64,000 nucleotides of DNA from Burkholderia glumae LMG 2196 = ATCC 33617 (GCF_000960995.1 NZ_CP009434.1:1674001-1738000); one strand, 5' to 3'; positions 54,701-63,688 are shown, counted from the stretch's first letter. The notes: generated by a model not told the origin, from the letters alone. A program made the numbers and translations.

Positions 54701-55735
54701 TCACGGCAGGCTGGCGATGCGCCGGTGGAGCGCCGCGTAGAAGCCGTCCGCGTCGACCTCGGTGATCCAGGTCGCATTCGGCTTGCGCCCGGTGCGCCCG
54801 GTCCAGTCGATCACCGTTTCGCCGAGCGTCAGCGCGCTGCCGGTCTCGACCTCGACGTTGACGGCGCGGCCCTTGAACAGCGACGGCTCGATCAGGTAGC
54901 CGGTCGCGCTCGGGTCGTACATCGGCGCCCAGTCGACGCCGGCCGTGGCCCGCTGGTACGCGACCTCGGCCGTCATGATGTCGGCGACGATCTTTCCGCA
55001 GCGGTTGCCGAGCGCGCGGAACGGCGCGATGCGCGCCGGCGTGATCGCGGCCTTCACGGCCACGTCGCGCGGTACCACGGTGATCGGCACGCCGCTTGCC
55101 AGCACCGCCCGCGTCGCCTCGGGATCGACGTAGACGTTGAACTCGGCCACCGGCGTGATGTTGCCGCGCTCGAAGAAGGCGCCGCCCATCATCACGATCT
55201 CGCGCAGCGCCTCGCCGATCTCCGGCGCCTCGGCCAGCGCGGCGGCGAGGTTGGTCTGCGGGCCGAGCGTGCAGAGCGTGATGCTCCGCTTGGGCGCCGC
55301 GCGCAGCGTCTCGATCAGGTATTGCACGGCGTGCTGCGGGGCGAGCGGGGCGAGCGGCTCGGGCAGCTCGACGCCCTCGATGCCGGTTTTGCCGTGCACG
55401 TTGGCCGCCGTCACGAGTTCGCGCGCGAGCGGGCGCGCACAGCCGGCGTAGACGGGCAGCGTCTGCGTGCGGCCGGCCCAGTCGCGGATGATGCGCGCGT
55501 TGCGCGAGGTCAGTTCGAGCGGCACGTTGCCGGCCACCGCCGTCAGCGCGCGCACGTCGAGCCGGTCGCGCGCGGCCAGTGCGAACAGGATCGCGATGGT
55601 GTCGTCCTGGCCCGGATCGGTGTCGATGATCACATCGCGCCGCTCGCCGGCCGCGAAACTGGTGAGCGGGAACAGCGTGCCCGCCGCGAGTGCGGTGGTC
55701 GTCATGAGAAAGCTCCGCCTGGTTGTCTTGGACAT
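54701..55735 (-). CDS. Tat-exported nucleoside hydrolase
   Basis: A 344-residue enzyme of the inosine-uridine nucleoside hydrolase family, which cuts the N-glycosidic bond of nucleosides. The leader has a twin-arginine motif (TTRRSFLM) and a hydrophobic stretch ending in SFAAG, so it is probably exported folded by the Tat system. The calcium-binding signature DTDPGQDD is directly after the leader; MMGGAFFERGNITPVAEFNVYVDPEA is the second family block with the substrate-binding Asn. I begin at MSKTTRRSF (55735), which gives a normal Tat leader. An earlier start at 55759 is possible. It stands alone and would let the cell use nucleosides outside the cytoplasm. Confidence 0.85.
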   Translation of the reverse strand: MSKTTRRSFLMTTTALAAGTLFPLTSFAAGERRDVIIDTDPGQDDTIAILFALAARDRLDVRALTAVAGNVPLELTSRNARIIRDWAGRTQTLPVYAGCARPLARELVTAANVHGKTGIEGVELPEPLAPLAPQHAVQYLIETLRAAPKRSITLCTLGPQTNLAAALAEAPEIGEALREIVMMGGAFFERGNITPVAEFNVYVDPEATRAVLASGVPITVVPRDVAVKAAITPARIAPFRALGNRCGKIVADIMTAEVAYQRATAGVDWAPMYDPSATGYLIEPSLFKGRAVNVEVETGSALTLGETVIDWTGRTGRKPNATWITEVDADGFYAALHRRIASLP

Positions 55736-56367
55736 GGTTGTTCGGAAGACGTGACGCATGCCGAGGGTGCCGCCGTCCGTCGCTCGCCGGCCGCCCGTTG
55801 CCCGCGCGTCGTCGAGGCGAGGGCGATCGGCTTCGGCGCTCAACCATCGGCCTGCAGGTTCACCTGGTGCCGCTTCGGCCGACGCTCGATCACGTCGCCG
55901 CCGCCGCGCGCCTCCAGGCACGATGCCGGCGGCGTCGTGGCGACGACGGCGGCGCCCCTATTCTGCAGAGGTGGGCGGGAATTATCCAGACTATTGTCGC
56001 GCCCGTCCTTGATGCGCCCCCTGGACCGCGCGTGGCCGATCCCGAAGCCCGCAGCGGGCTGGCCGGCACAGCCGCCGGATCGTCGCCTCGATGCGCGCGA
56101 CGGCCGCGATCACGCCGGGCACGCGAATCGCGCCGCGCCGCGCCGACTGGGCACGAGCGATGAAACCGCACAGCGATGGTTCTACCCCACCGTTGGACGC
56201 TGACCGGCGCGGTCAAGCCCGCGCCCGACGACGGTTTCAACGCGCCGTGCATCAAGGGGCTGGAGGTCCGCGTGGTGTCGCGCAAAGCGCCGCGAGGCCC
56301 GGCAAGCCTCGAGCTTCGGCAACAAGCCGTAGCGCCGGCCGTATCGGTGCCGTCCCGCCGGCCCGGC
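55736..56367. other. Intergenic region, nothing recognised
   Basis: About 630 bp between the nucleoside hydrolase and the MocR gene. Several open frames overlap on both strands and none has family features. Confidence 0.45.
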
Positions 56368-57855
56368 TCACTGCGCCTCGATCGCCGCCTTCAGCTCGCG
56401 CGCGAGCGCGAGCGCCTTCTCCTGCGACTTCACGTTCGCGAAGCCGAGCAGCAGTCCCTTCTTCGGCGGCGCCTCGATATACCGGCCCGATAGCGGCTCC
56501 ACCGCGAGGTTGCGGCTCTTGGCGCGCTGGGCGAGCAGGCGGTCGTCCTCGGCGTCGTCGAGGCTCGCGAGCAGGTTCAGGCCGCAGGGCAGGTCCTCGT
56601 ACTGCATGCGGCCGCCGAACGTGGCGCGCATGCTTTCGATCACCATCTCGCGACGCTGCGAGTAGGCGGCCCGCATCTTCTTCAGGTGCCGCGCGAAATA
56701 GCCTTCGTTGATGAAGTCGGCGGTCACGCCCTGGATCAGCATCGGGCAGCCGTCGTGCAGGCGCGCGCAGGCCTCGTTGAAGCGCGCCACGAGCGGCTTG
56801 GGAACGACCAGGTAGGCGAGCCGCAGCGCCGGGCTCAGCGCCTTGCTGAAGGTGCCCACGTAGAGCACGTTGCCGGTTGTCACGAGGCTGGCGAGCGCGG
56901 GCAGCGAGCGGCCATCGTAGCGGAACTCGCTGTCGTAGTCGTCCTCGATGATGAACGCGTTGTTCTGCTGCGCCCAGGCGATCAGCTCGAGCCGCCGCGC
57001 GAGCGACAGCGGCACGCCGAGCGGGCTCTGGTGCGCGGGCGTGACGAGCGCGAAGCGCGCATGCGGAGCGAGCTCCCTGCCCTTGGCGACGCTGATCCCG
57101 TCCTTGTCCACCGGCACCGGCACGATCCGCGCGCCCATTTCCGCAAACAGGTAGCGGCTCGGGGGGAAGCACGGGTCCTCCAGCCAGAGCTCGTCGAGCG
57201 GGCGCAGCAGCGTGTGCGAGAGCAGGCCGATCACGCCGCGGTAGCCGGGCAGCACGAACACCTGCTCGGGCGAGCAGTCGAGCCCGCGCGAGATGTGCAG
57301 ATAGGCCGAGATCGCCTCGCGCAGCGGCTGGTAGCCGGCCGGGTTCGGATAGGCGAACAGCCGGCTCTGCACGCGCGCCTGACGCGTGACGAGCGTGGCC
57401 CAGAGCTTGTGCGGGAACAGGTCGAGCGCCGGCAGTCCGAGTTGGAACGGCGGCGGACTCGATTCCATCGCGGCATCGTACGGGCGTGCCACGGGGCGTG
57501 CGGTGTCGGCGCGCTGCAGCGAATCGCGCACCTGCTGCGGCGCGAGCGACGGCGACACGATGGTGCCGGCCTGGCCGCGCGCCACCAGGTAGCCCTCGCC
57601 GATCAGCAGATCGTAGGCGAGTTCGACGGTGCCGCGCGAGATCTGCAGTTCGCTCGCCAAGTTGCGCACCGACGGCACGCGCGCGCCGGGCGCATAGGTG
57701 CCGTTCGCGATCGCGCGGCGAAAGCGTTCATAGATCTGCCGATACAAGGGGTCTTCGCTGCCGTATTGCAAATGCTCATGTCCCGCCAATTTAATGCTCC
57801 AGAACTCCTGACACGCGCGAGTCGAATGGGGACTGCCAAGGCTCGCCGCCACCAC
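56368..57855 (-). CDS. MocR-type regulator (GntR HTH plus aminotransferase domain)
   Basis: A 495-residue PLP-dependent transcription factor of the MocR/GabR/PdxR group. The GntR winged helix is at about 35-105 (DPLYRQIYERFRRAIANGTYAPGARVPS and RGTVELAYDLLIGEGYL). A class I aminotransferase domain follows: PAGYQPLREAISAYL, EDDYDSEFRYDGR (Asp near the pyridine ring) and YVGTFSKALSPALRLAYLV with the Lys that binds PLP. GTG at 57855 is the first in-frame start and gives a slightly long N-terminus. Such regulators often control the divergent neighbouring gene, but the next 0.9 kb holds no gene on the + strand, so the target is unclear. Confidence 0.88.
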   Translation of the reverse strand: MVAASLGSPHSTRACQEFWSIKLAGHEHLQYGSEDPLYRQIYERFRRAIANGTYAPGARVPSVRNLASELQISRGTVELAYDLLIGEGYLVARGQAGTIVSPSLAPQQVRDSLQRADTARPVARPYDAAMESSPPPFQLGLPALDLFPHKLWATLVTRQARVQSRLFAYPNPAGYQPLREAISAYLHISRGLDCSPEQVFVLPGYRGVIGLLSHTLLRPLDELWLEDPCFPPSRYLFAEMGARIVPVPVDKDGISVAKGRELAPHARFALVTPAHQSPLGVPLSLARRLELIAWAQQNNAFIIEDDYDSEFRYDGRSLPALASLVTTGNVLYVGTFSKALSPALRLAYLVVPKPLVARFNEACARLHDGCPMLIQGVTADFINEGYFARHLKKMRAAYSQRREMVIESMRATFGGRMQYEDLPCGLNLLASLDDAEDDRLLAQRAKSRNLAVEPLSGRYIEAPPKKGLLLGFANVKSQEKALALARELKAAIEAQ

Positions 57856-58628
57856 GCGATCCCTGAGTCCGATCGGACCCGCCGTGCGAGGTCAAACAGA
57901 TAGGAAACAATCACCAGTCAGTATTTTAATCTCGGTGTCAGTGTCAAACCTATCACAAAATGCCGATCTCCCGATTTTCGGCATGCGCGTGCGGTGCATT
58001 GACGAAACGGAAATGGATATTTGCATTGCCTGAGATGAATGGGGCTCGCCCGCATGCACCGCGCTTGATCTGCTGCGCGTATGGCCCCGATATTTTCATG
58101 ATCGCCGGTGCCGGCCAATTCCTGAATGCGGCAAATAAAACGAATTGCCTATTTGAGTAAGGCGCAGGCGTGTGTCCCGCGTCGGCGCCGCGGCGCACCA
58201 TCGGGCCGAACCTTGCGCGAGCAGCGAGTCGCGGTCTCGGCCGGCATCGCGGCTCGCCTCGCCGGGACTGGTCGTCCGCCGGAAAGTCTCGACCCGCAAA
58301 GGTTTCCGGGAAAGACGCAGGCGGCTGCCGCGAGGCCGGCGCGGCCCATCTGACCGGCAGGCCTCGTCGCGGCGAGGCGCAAACCGCGGTCGACATCGTC
58401 GTTTCACACGGCCGTGATTGCGGTGTCCGCGTGCCGACACAACGTAGTTTTTATCAGAGGCTTAAGCACGACATGGTAAAAAATACGCGATACCCAATGC
58501 CGATCTTGTCATGCTCGATAAGTGCCATCTTGTCCGTGAAACGATCTCGATCGGTAATGTATATTGCCCCCGGTCGTGAAATGAAACGATGAAACGCAAT
58601 CAGGCAGCATGATGTTACGGATCGTTTA

Positions 58629-58647
58629 ATCTTTCAAACTGAAAGAT
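58629..58647. promoter_or_regulatory. Inverted repeat, operator candidate
   Basis: ATCTTTC, AAACT, GAAAGAT: 7-base perfect arms, in an AT-rich stretch about 150 bp before the AhpD-like gene. Confidence 0.35.
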
Positions 58648-58724
58648 ATTGGCCGTGAGTGGGCTGATGAAAAACGGGAAAGCTATTCACGAAACCCGTA
58701 TTGCGTAATTGGTTCTCGTCTTTA

Positions 58725-58751
58725 GCATCGCCGCGCTTGGCGCGGCGATGC
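58725..58751 (+). terminator. Strong 12-bp hairpin in the leader of the AhpD-like gene
   Basis: GCATCGCCGCGC, TTG, GCGCGGCGATGC: perfect 12-base arms with a 3-base loop, 46 bp before the start codon. With no U-tract, it could be an attenuator or mRNA stability element rather than a terminator. Confidence 0.4.
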
Positions 58752-58760
58752 TCGGACCGA

Positions 58761-58790
58761 TTCGAACGGATTTGAACGGATTTGAACGGA
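58761..58790 (+). repeat. Three 10-bp direct repeats before the start codon
   Basis: TTCGAACGGA followed by two copies of TTTGAACGGA, directly upstream of AGGATATG at the AhpD-like start. The GGA in each unit could act as repeated ribosome-binding elements. Confidence 0.7.
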
Positions 58791-58796
58791 CAGGAT

Positions 58797-59231
58797 ATGA
58801 ACGGTTTGCGCCTCGAATACTGGAATTTGTCGCCGCGGCTGCTGCAGGGTCTGCGCGACGTCAAGGACGGCCTCGAACACAGCACGCTGGGGCTGCCGCT
58901 GATCGAGCTCGTCTACCTGCGCATCGCGCAGATCAATGGCTGCTCGTTCTGCCTCAACAAGCACACCAAGAGCCTGCGCGAGCGCAACGAGACCGACCGC
59001 CGCCTGGCCGAGCTGGCCGGCTGGCGCGTCAGCTCGCAGTTCACGGCGCGGGAGAAGGCCGCGCTCGAATGGACGGAGTCGCTCACGCACGTGGCCGTGA
59101 CGCATGCCGACGACGCGTCGTACCGGCCGCTCGAAGGCCATTTCAGCGCGGTGGAGATCTCGGACCTGACGTTCGCGATCGCGCTGATGAACGCCATGAC
59201 GCGGCTCGCGGTGGGCATGCGTCGCGACTGA
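58797..59231 (+). CDS. AhpD-like / carboxymuconolactone decarboxylase family protein
   Basis: A 144-residue helical protein with the AhpD motif CSFCLNKHT (redox CxxC plus His), found in alkylhydroperoxidase AhpD-like and carboxymuconolactone decarboxylase family members. It may reduce peroxides formed during oxygenase action; that is inferred from the motif. ATG at 58797 is used; a TTG five codons earlier is in frame. It lies 170 bp before the acyl-CoA ligase gene in the same direction, at the head of the phenylacetate unit. Confidence 0.82.
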   Translation: MNGLRLEYWNLSPRLLQGLRDVKDGLEHSTLGLPLIELVYLRIAQINGCSFCLNKHTKSLRERNETDRRLAELAGWRVSSQFTAREKAALEWTESLTHVAVTHADDASYRPLEGHFSAVEISDLTFAIALMNAMTRLAVGMRRD

Positions 59232-59330
59232 GGGCGCGGCGGGCAGGCCAACGGCCGCCGCCCGCCGGCCGATTATCCGCTGGCAATCGACAGGAGGGCA
59301 TGGTGCGCATCGCGCGCCGTGCGGGCTTCG

Positions 59331-59344
59331 TTCGTCCGGACGAA
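59331..59344. promoter_or_regulatory. 14-bp palindrome between AhpD-like gene and ligase gene
   Basis: TTCGTCCGGACGAA is a perfect palindrome about 58 bp before the ligase ATG, where an operator of the phenylacetate operon would be expected (TetR-type PaaR sites are palindromic). The regulator is not encoded here. Confidence 0.4.
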
Positions 59345-59401
59345 TGCCGATCGCAGTATCAGTTCGCTGATTCGTACATCTCAAGAACCACGAGGGAAAA
59401 A

Positions 59402-61147
59402 ATGGAAGTTCAGGCGAAAAAGGAAGTATGGGCCAAGCTGTTCGACGACAAGGCGCTCGGCGCCGGCAATTTCCTCACCAAGGCGCACGAGGCCTATCCG
59501 AAGCGGGACGAGATATTCCTGTTTCTGGAAAAGCCCTACGTCTCGCCGTCCGGCCAAGCGCATTCGTCCTTTTCGCTCGACACGCTGTATGCGGTGGTGG
59601 CCGAGCTGGCCGCCTGGTACACGCATCACGACGTGCAGCAGGGCGCCCATGTCTGCCTCTACCTCGGCGACGGCATCGCCTCGTTCCTGCACTTCCTCGC
59701 GCTCAACAGCCTCGGCGCCGTGCCGGTGCTGGTGAACGGCAACCTGCGCGTCGACATCGCCGTCGCCTATGCGCAGATCAACCGCTTCACGGTGTTCGCC
59801 TACGACCGCGAGACGGCCGCGCGCTGGCGGCTGCCGGCGCCGCTGGACGGCTTGCGCGCGCTCGACGCCGGCTTCGTCGAGGGCAGCACCGCCCCGCAGG
59901 CGGCGCTGCCGGCCGGCGGCTGGCCGGTGGCGCGCCGCGGCGAGGACACCATCATGATCTGCCATAGCTCGGGCACCACGGGCATCCCGAAGGCGGTGCT
60001 GTTCGGCCACGACCAGTTCTTCGCCGGCAAGCGCGAGCGCCTGCAGGGCTTCGTCGAGCGCGACGACGACCGCCTCGCCACCGCGATGCCGACCACCCAT
60101 GCCGCGGGCATCAGCTATTTGATGACGGGCACGCTGCTGCAACTGCCCACGCTCTCGCTGAACACTCAGCTGGGCGCCCCGGTGGCGGAAGCGATCGTCG
60201 CGTTTCGCGCGACCATCGTCACGGCGTTCTCGCAGACCTACGCCTCGCTCGCCGAGCAGAACCTGCCGGACAACTTCCTCGGCACCGTGCAGCGCTTCTA
60301 CAACACCGGCGACACGGCGCACGAATCGCACATCCGCGAGCTGCTGCGGATTGCCCCGGACGCGCGCTTCACCGACATGTTCGGCGCCTCCGAACTCGGC
60401 ATGTCGCAGTTCTACAAGGTTTCGCGCGCCAACGACGTGACCACCATTCGCACCGTCGGCTCGCCCGCGCCGTATGCGCATTGCGTGATCCTCTCGCCGG
60501 ACGGCCGCGAACTCGACGACGGCGAGCCCGGCTACTTCGGCGTGCGCTCGCCCACCGTCACGCCCGGCTACCACGGCCAGCCGCACCTGACCGCGCTCAC
60601 GCGCCTGAACGGCTACTGGCTCACGGGCGATGTGGGCCTGCGCAAGCCCAACGGCGAGTTCGTCCACCTCGACCGCATCGTCGACGTGGTCGACACCACG
60701 CTCGGCACGCCCGGCTACACGCTGCTGCTGGAGGAACACCTGCTGCGGCTCGACTCGGTGTTCGACGTGTCGGTGACGGGCGTCGCGCGCGGTCCGGTGC
60801 GCGAGGAGGCGGTGCTGGTGCTGGTGCGGCTCGCGGCCGGCGCGACGCTCGAGGCCGATCAGCTGCTGCACCACGCGCTGGCCTGCCATCCGTTCCAGGG
60901 CAAGCCGAGCCTGCCCGACTACACGCTCTGCGTGGGCGTGATCGCGCCGCAGTTCACGCTGCCGTTGGGCTCCACCGGCAAGGTGCTCAAGCGCGTCGTG
61001 CGCGACAGCTTCTGGTCGTGGCAGCGCGACTTCGACGGCGGCGACCGCAGCCGCTTCGTCGAGCTGCGCTGGAACCACCAGGCCGATCTGTCCGCGCTGC
61101 CGCGCGAAGCCGAGCGCAGCCTGCTCGAACACGTGTTCGCGGCTTGA
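59402..61147 (+). CDS. AMP-forming acyl-CoA ligase of the aromatic-acid type
   Basis: A 581-residue ANL-superfamily ligase that activates a carboxylic acid with ATP and CoA. The P-loop CHSSGTTGIPKAVLF, the motif DMFGASELGMSQ, the hinge region GYWLTGDVGLRKPNGEF and the catalytic Lys in LGSTGKVLKR are visible. The sequence does not match PaaK, the normal phenylacetate-CoA ligase (about 430-440 residues), and is divergent from standard benzoate-CoA ligases. Because it lies right before paaA (9 bp gap), its product is probably an aryl-CoA fed into the epoxidase; the true substrate is unknown. ATG 59402 has GAGGG at good spacing. An ATG at 59300 in frame has a stronger but too close AGGAGG. Confidence 0.8.
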   Translation: MEVQAKKEVWAKLFDDKALGAGNFLTKAHEAYPKRDEIFLFLEKPYVSPSGQAHSSFSLDTLYAVVAELAAWYTHHDVQQGAHVCLYLGDGIASFLHFLALNSLGAVPVLVNGNLRVDIAVAYAQINRFTVFAYDRETAARWRLPAPLDGLRALDAGFVEGSTAPQAALPAGGWPVARRGEDTIMICHSSGTTGIPKAVLFGHDQFFAGKRERLQGFVERDDDRLATAMPTTHAAGISYLMTGTLLQLPTLSLNTQLGAPVAEAIVAFRATIVTAFSQTYASLAEQNLPDNFLGTVQRFYNTGDTAHESHIRELLRIAPDARFTDMFGASELGMSQFYKVSRANDVTTIRTVGSPAPYAHCVILSPDGRELDDGEPGYFGVRSPTVTPGYHGQPHLTALTRLNGYWLTGDVGLRKPNGEFVHLDRIVDVVDTTLGTPGYTLLLEEHLLRLDSVFDVSVTGVARGPVREEAVLVLVRLAAGATLEADQLLHHALACHPFQGKPSLPDYTLCVGVIAPQFTLPLGSTGKVLKRVVRDSFWSWQRDFDGGDRSRFVELRWNHQADLSALPREAERSLLEHVFAA

Positions 61148-61156
61148 GGAGGCGAG

Positions 61157-62113
61157 ATGGACATCCTGGACACTGAACAGGTCGACGAAGCCGCATTCCA
61201 GCAGCGCATCGACGACGGCCGCAAGATCGAGCCGCAGGACCCCATGCCGGCCGCCTACCGCCGCACGCTGATGCGCCAGATGGCCCAGCACGCGCACTCG
61301 GAATACGTCGGCATGCTGCCCGAGGGCGGCTGGATCGCACGCGCCCCCACGCTGCACCGCAAGTGCATCCTGCTCGCCAAGGTGCAGGACGAGGCCGGCC
61401 ACGCCCAGTACCTCTACAGCGCGATGGAGACGCTCGGCATCTCGCGCGCGCAGGCTTACCAGCAGCTGCTCGAGGGCCGGGCGAAGTACCTGAACATCTT
61501 CAACTATCCGGCGCTGAGCTGGGCCGACGTGGGCATGATCGGCTGGCTGACCGACGGTGCGGCGATCGTCAACCAGGTGCCGCTGTCGCGCTGCTCCTAC
61601 GGGCCGTATGCGCGCGCCATGGTGCGGATCTGCCAGGAGGAGAGCTTTCACCACCGGCAGGGCTTCGACCTGGTGATGAAGCTCGCGCAGGGCACGCCGG
61701 CGCAGCGCCAGATGGCGCAGGACGCGCTGAACCGCTGGTGGTGGCCGACGCTGATGGTGTTCGGCCCGCCCGATGCCGATTCGCCGCACTCGGCGCGCTC
61801 GATGAAGTGGGGCATCAAGCTCTATTCCAACGACGCGCTGCGCCAGAAATTCATCGATCAGACCGTGCCGCAGGTGCATTACCTCGGCCTGGAAGTGCCG
61901 GACGATCAGTTGCGCTTCAACGAGGAGACCGGCCACTACGAGACCGGGCCGATCGACTGGGACGAGTTCGAGCGCGTGATCAACGGCGGCGGGCTTTGCA
62001 ACCGTGCCCGCATCGAGGCGCGCAACAAGGCCTGGGACGACGGCGCCTGGGTGCGCGAGGCGGCTGCCGCCTATGCCGCCCGTCAGGAAATTGCGGAGGC
62101 CGCGCATGGCTGA
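61157..62113 (+). CDS. paaA: Phenylacetyl-CoA epoxidase subunit PaaA
   Basis: The catalytic di-iron subunit (318 residues) of the 1,2-phenylacetyl-CoA epoxidase. The ferritin-like four-helix core shows the iron-binding motifs KVQDEAGHAQYLY and CQEESFHHRQGFDL, and the CoA-binding loop RRTLMRQMAQHAHSEYVG. Length is slightly below the usual 310-330. GAGGAGG precedes the ATG. It is the first of paaABCDE, overlapping paaB by eight bases. The reaction turns phenylacetyl-CoA into its ring epoxide with O2 and NADPH. Confidence 0.95.
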   Translation: MDILDTEQVDEAAFQQRIDDGRKIEPQDPMPAAYRRTLMRQMAQHAHSEYVGMLPEGGWIARAPTLHRKCILLAKVQDEAGHAQYLYSAMETLGISRAQAYQQLLEGRAKYLNIFNYPALSWADVGMIGWLTDGAAIVNQVPLSRCSYGPYARAMVRICQEESFHHRQGFDLVMKLAQGTPAQRQMAQDALNRWWWPTLMVFGPPDADSPHSARSMKWGIKLYSNDALRQKFIDQTVPQVHYLGLEVPDDQLRFNEETGHYETGPIDWDEFERVINGGGLCNRARIEARNKAWDDGAWVREAAAAYAARQEIAEAAHG

Positions 62114-62387
62114 CTGGAAACTCTGGGAAGTGTTCGCGCGCAGCCAGAACGGCCTGGCGCACCGCCATGTGGGCAGCGTGCAGGCTGCCGACGCGCAGAT
62201 GGCGCTGCAACACGCGCGCGACGTCTACACGCGCCGCGGCGAGGGCGTGAGCCTGTGGCTGGTGGCCTCGGAGCATCTCGTGACGAGCGATCCGGACGAC
62301 AAGGCCGCCTGGTTCGCCTCGTCCCAGGACAAGGCGTACCGCCACGCCACGTTCTTTCAGGTACCGGAAGGAGTGCAGAACCTGTGA
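62106..62387 (+). CDS. paaB: Phenylacetyl-CoA epoxidase subunit PaaB
   Basis: A 93-residue small subunit that bridges the epoxidase complex. It starts MADWKLWEVFARSQNGLAHRHVGSV and contains MALQHARDVYTRRGEGVSLWLV, hallmarks of the family. ATG at 62106 overlaps paaA, so translation is coupled; the upstream extension in the same frame is not used. Confidence 0.95.
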   Translation: MADWKLWEVFARSQNGLAHRHVGSVQAADAQMALQHARDVYTRRGEGVSLWLVASEHLVTSDPDDKAAWFASSQDKAYRHATFFQVPEGVQNL

Positions 62388-63154
62388 AGACCCACAACGG
62401 ATTCGACATGGGGCTGGCCGACTACGTGCTGCGCCTCGGCGACAACTGCCTGATCCTGTCGCAGCGACTGTGCGCCTGGTGCGGCCACGGCCCGACGCTC
62501 GAGGAGGACCTCGCGCTGTCCAACGTCGCGCTCGACTATCTGGGCCAGGCGCGGCTCTGGCTCGGCTATGCCGGCAGCCTGCACCCGGTGGCGTGCGGCG
62601 AGGACGAGCTGGCCTTCCTGCGCGAGGCGCACGAGTTCCGCAACGTGCTGCTGGTGGAGCAGCCGAACCAGGACTTCGCCGACCTGCAGATGCGGCTGTT
62701 CCTGTTCGACAGCTGGTACGCGCTGGTGCTGGCCGCACTCGCGCATTCGCAGGACGCGCAGATCGCGGCTATCGCGGCGAAGTCGGCCAAGGAGAACGCC
62801 TATCACCTGCGGCGCAGCAGCCACTGGATCGTGCGGCTGGCGGGCGGCACCGAGCTGAGCCGCGCCAAGCTGCTGCGCGCGCTCGACGGGTGCTGGGAAT
62901 TCACCGGCGAGCTGTTCGAGATGGACGAACTCGACCGGGCGATGCTCGAGTGCGGCATCGGCTGCAATCTTACGGATCTGCAAATCAAGTGGCAGTCCTA
63001 CGTGAAGGAGGTGTTCGGCGAGGCCGGCATCTCGCTGCCCGCGGGTGCGTTGCGCAAGCAGTCGGGCAAGCGCGGCGAGCACTCCGAGCACCTGGTCTGG
63101 CTGCTGATGGAGATGCAGTACCTGCAACGCGCGCATCCGGGGGCGCAATGGTGA
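62384..63154 (+). CDS. paaC: Phenylacetyl-CoA epoxidase subunit PaaC
   Basis: A 256-residue ferritin-like structural partner of PaaA. The di-iron site is degenerate, as in the family. It shows YVLRLGDNCLILSQRL, LDYLGQARLWLGYAG and KSAKENAYHLRRSSHWI. GTG at 62384 overlaps the paaB stop (GTGA); ATG at 62408 is an alternative start. The C-terminus overlaps paaD. Confidence 0.93.
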   Translation: MKTHNGFDMGLADYVLRLGDNCLILSQRLCAWCGHGPTLEEDLALSNVALDYLGQARLWLGYAGSLHPVACGEDELAFLREAHEFRNVLLVEQPNQDFADLQMRLFLFDSWYALVLAALAHSQDAQIAAIAAKSAKENAYHLRRSSHWIVRLAGGTELSRAKLLRALDGCWEFTGELFEMDELDRAMLECGIGCNLTDLQIKWQSYVKEVFGEAGISLPAGALRKQSGKRGEHSEHLVWLLMEMQYLQRAHPGAQW

Positions 63155-63663
63155 GCGTGCTCGACGCAGGCCAAGTCCGTCCCGACGTCGAACGGATCTG
63201 GGAATGGATCGCACGCGTGCCGGACCCGGAGATGCCGTTCATCTCGGTGGTCGATCTCGGCATCGTGCGCGAGGTGGGCTGGGTGGCCGACGTGCTGCGC
63301 GTGGTGGTGACGCCCACCTACAGCGGCTGCCCGGCGAAGCTGCCGATCGAGGAGGCGATCCGTTGCGCGCTCAACGATCAAGGCATCGATCGCGTGACGA
63401 TCGAGAACCGCCTCGCGCCGCCCTGGACCACCGAGTGGATCACGCCCGCCGGCAAGGCCAAGCTCGCCGCCGCCGGCATCGCGCCGCCGCTGCCGGTGGG
63501 CGAGGGCTGGCAGCCGCTGCGCTTCGTGCCGCCCGCGCCGCCGTGTCCGCACTGCGGCTCGTGCGCGACGCGCATGACGAGCGAGTTCGGCGGCACGCTC
63601 TGCAAGTCGATGTATGTCTGTGACGATTGTTTGAATCCGTTCGAGCACTTCAAGTGCATCTGA
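63148..63663 (+). CDS. paaD: Phenylacetyl-CoA epoxidase assembly protein PaaD
   Basis: A 171-residue protein of the MIP18/SufT-like family that helps assemble the metal centres of the complex. The N-terminal DUF59-type domain shows VPDPEMPFISVVDLGIVREV and TPTYSGCPAKL; the C-terminal zinc-ribbon-like part has CPHCGS and CDDCLNPFEHFKCI. ATG overlaps the paaC end by seven bases. Confidence 0.93.
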   Translation: MVSVLDAGQVRPDVERIWEWIARVPDPEMPFISVVDLGIVREVGWVADVLRVVVTPTYSGCPAKLPIEEAIRCALNDQGIDRVTIENRLAPPWTTEWITPAGKAKLAAAGIAPPLPVGEGWQPLRFVPPAPPCPHCGSCATRMTSEFGGTLCKSMYVCDDCLNPFEHFKCI

Positions 63664-63688
63664 CGCGCAAGGCAAAAAGGAGCCATTC

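Larger units (their letters stand above)
57856..58796. other. Long AT-richer gap between the MocR gene and the phenylacetate region
   Basis: 941 bp without a recognisable gene. GC content drops in 57900-58150 and 58440-58730 compared with the neighbours. It contains an inverted repeat ATGCCGA-N11-TCGGCAT at 57960-57984, another (ATCTTTC-N5-GAAAGAT) at 58629-58647, a strong hairpin at 58725-58751 and direct repeats at 58761-58790. These look like regulatory sequences, or traces of a transferred segment. Confidence 0.5.

Noticed and set aside
59300..59401. Upstream ATG start of the acyl-CoA ligase with AGGAGG
   Set aside because: The spacing is only two bases, and the extra 34 residues are unlike any ligase N-terminus and cross the palindrome; the start at 59402 has better spacing.
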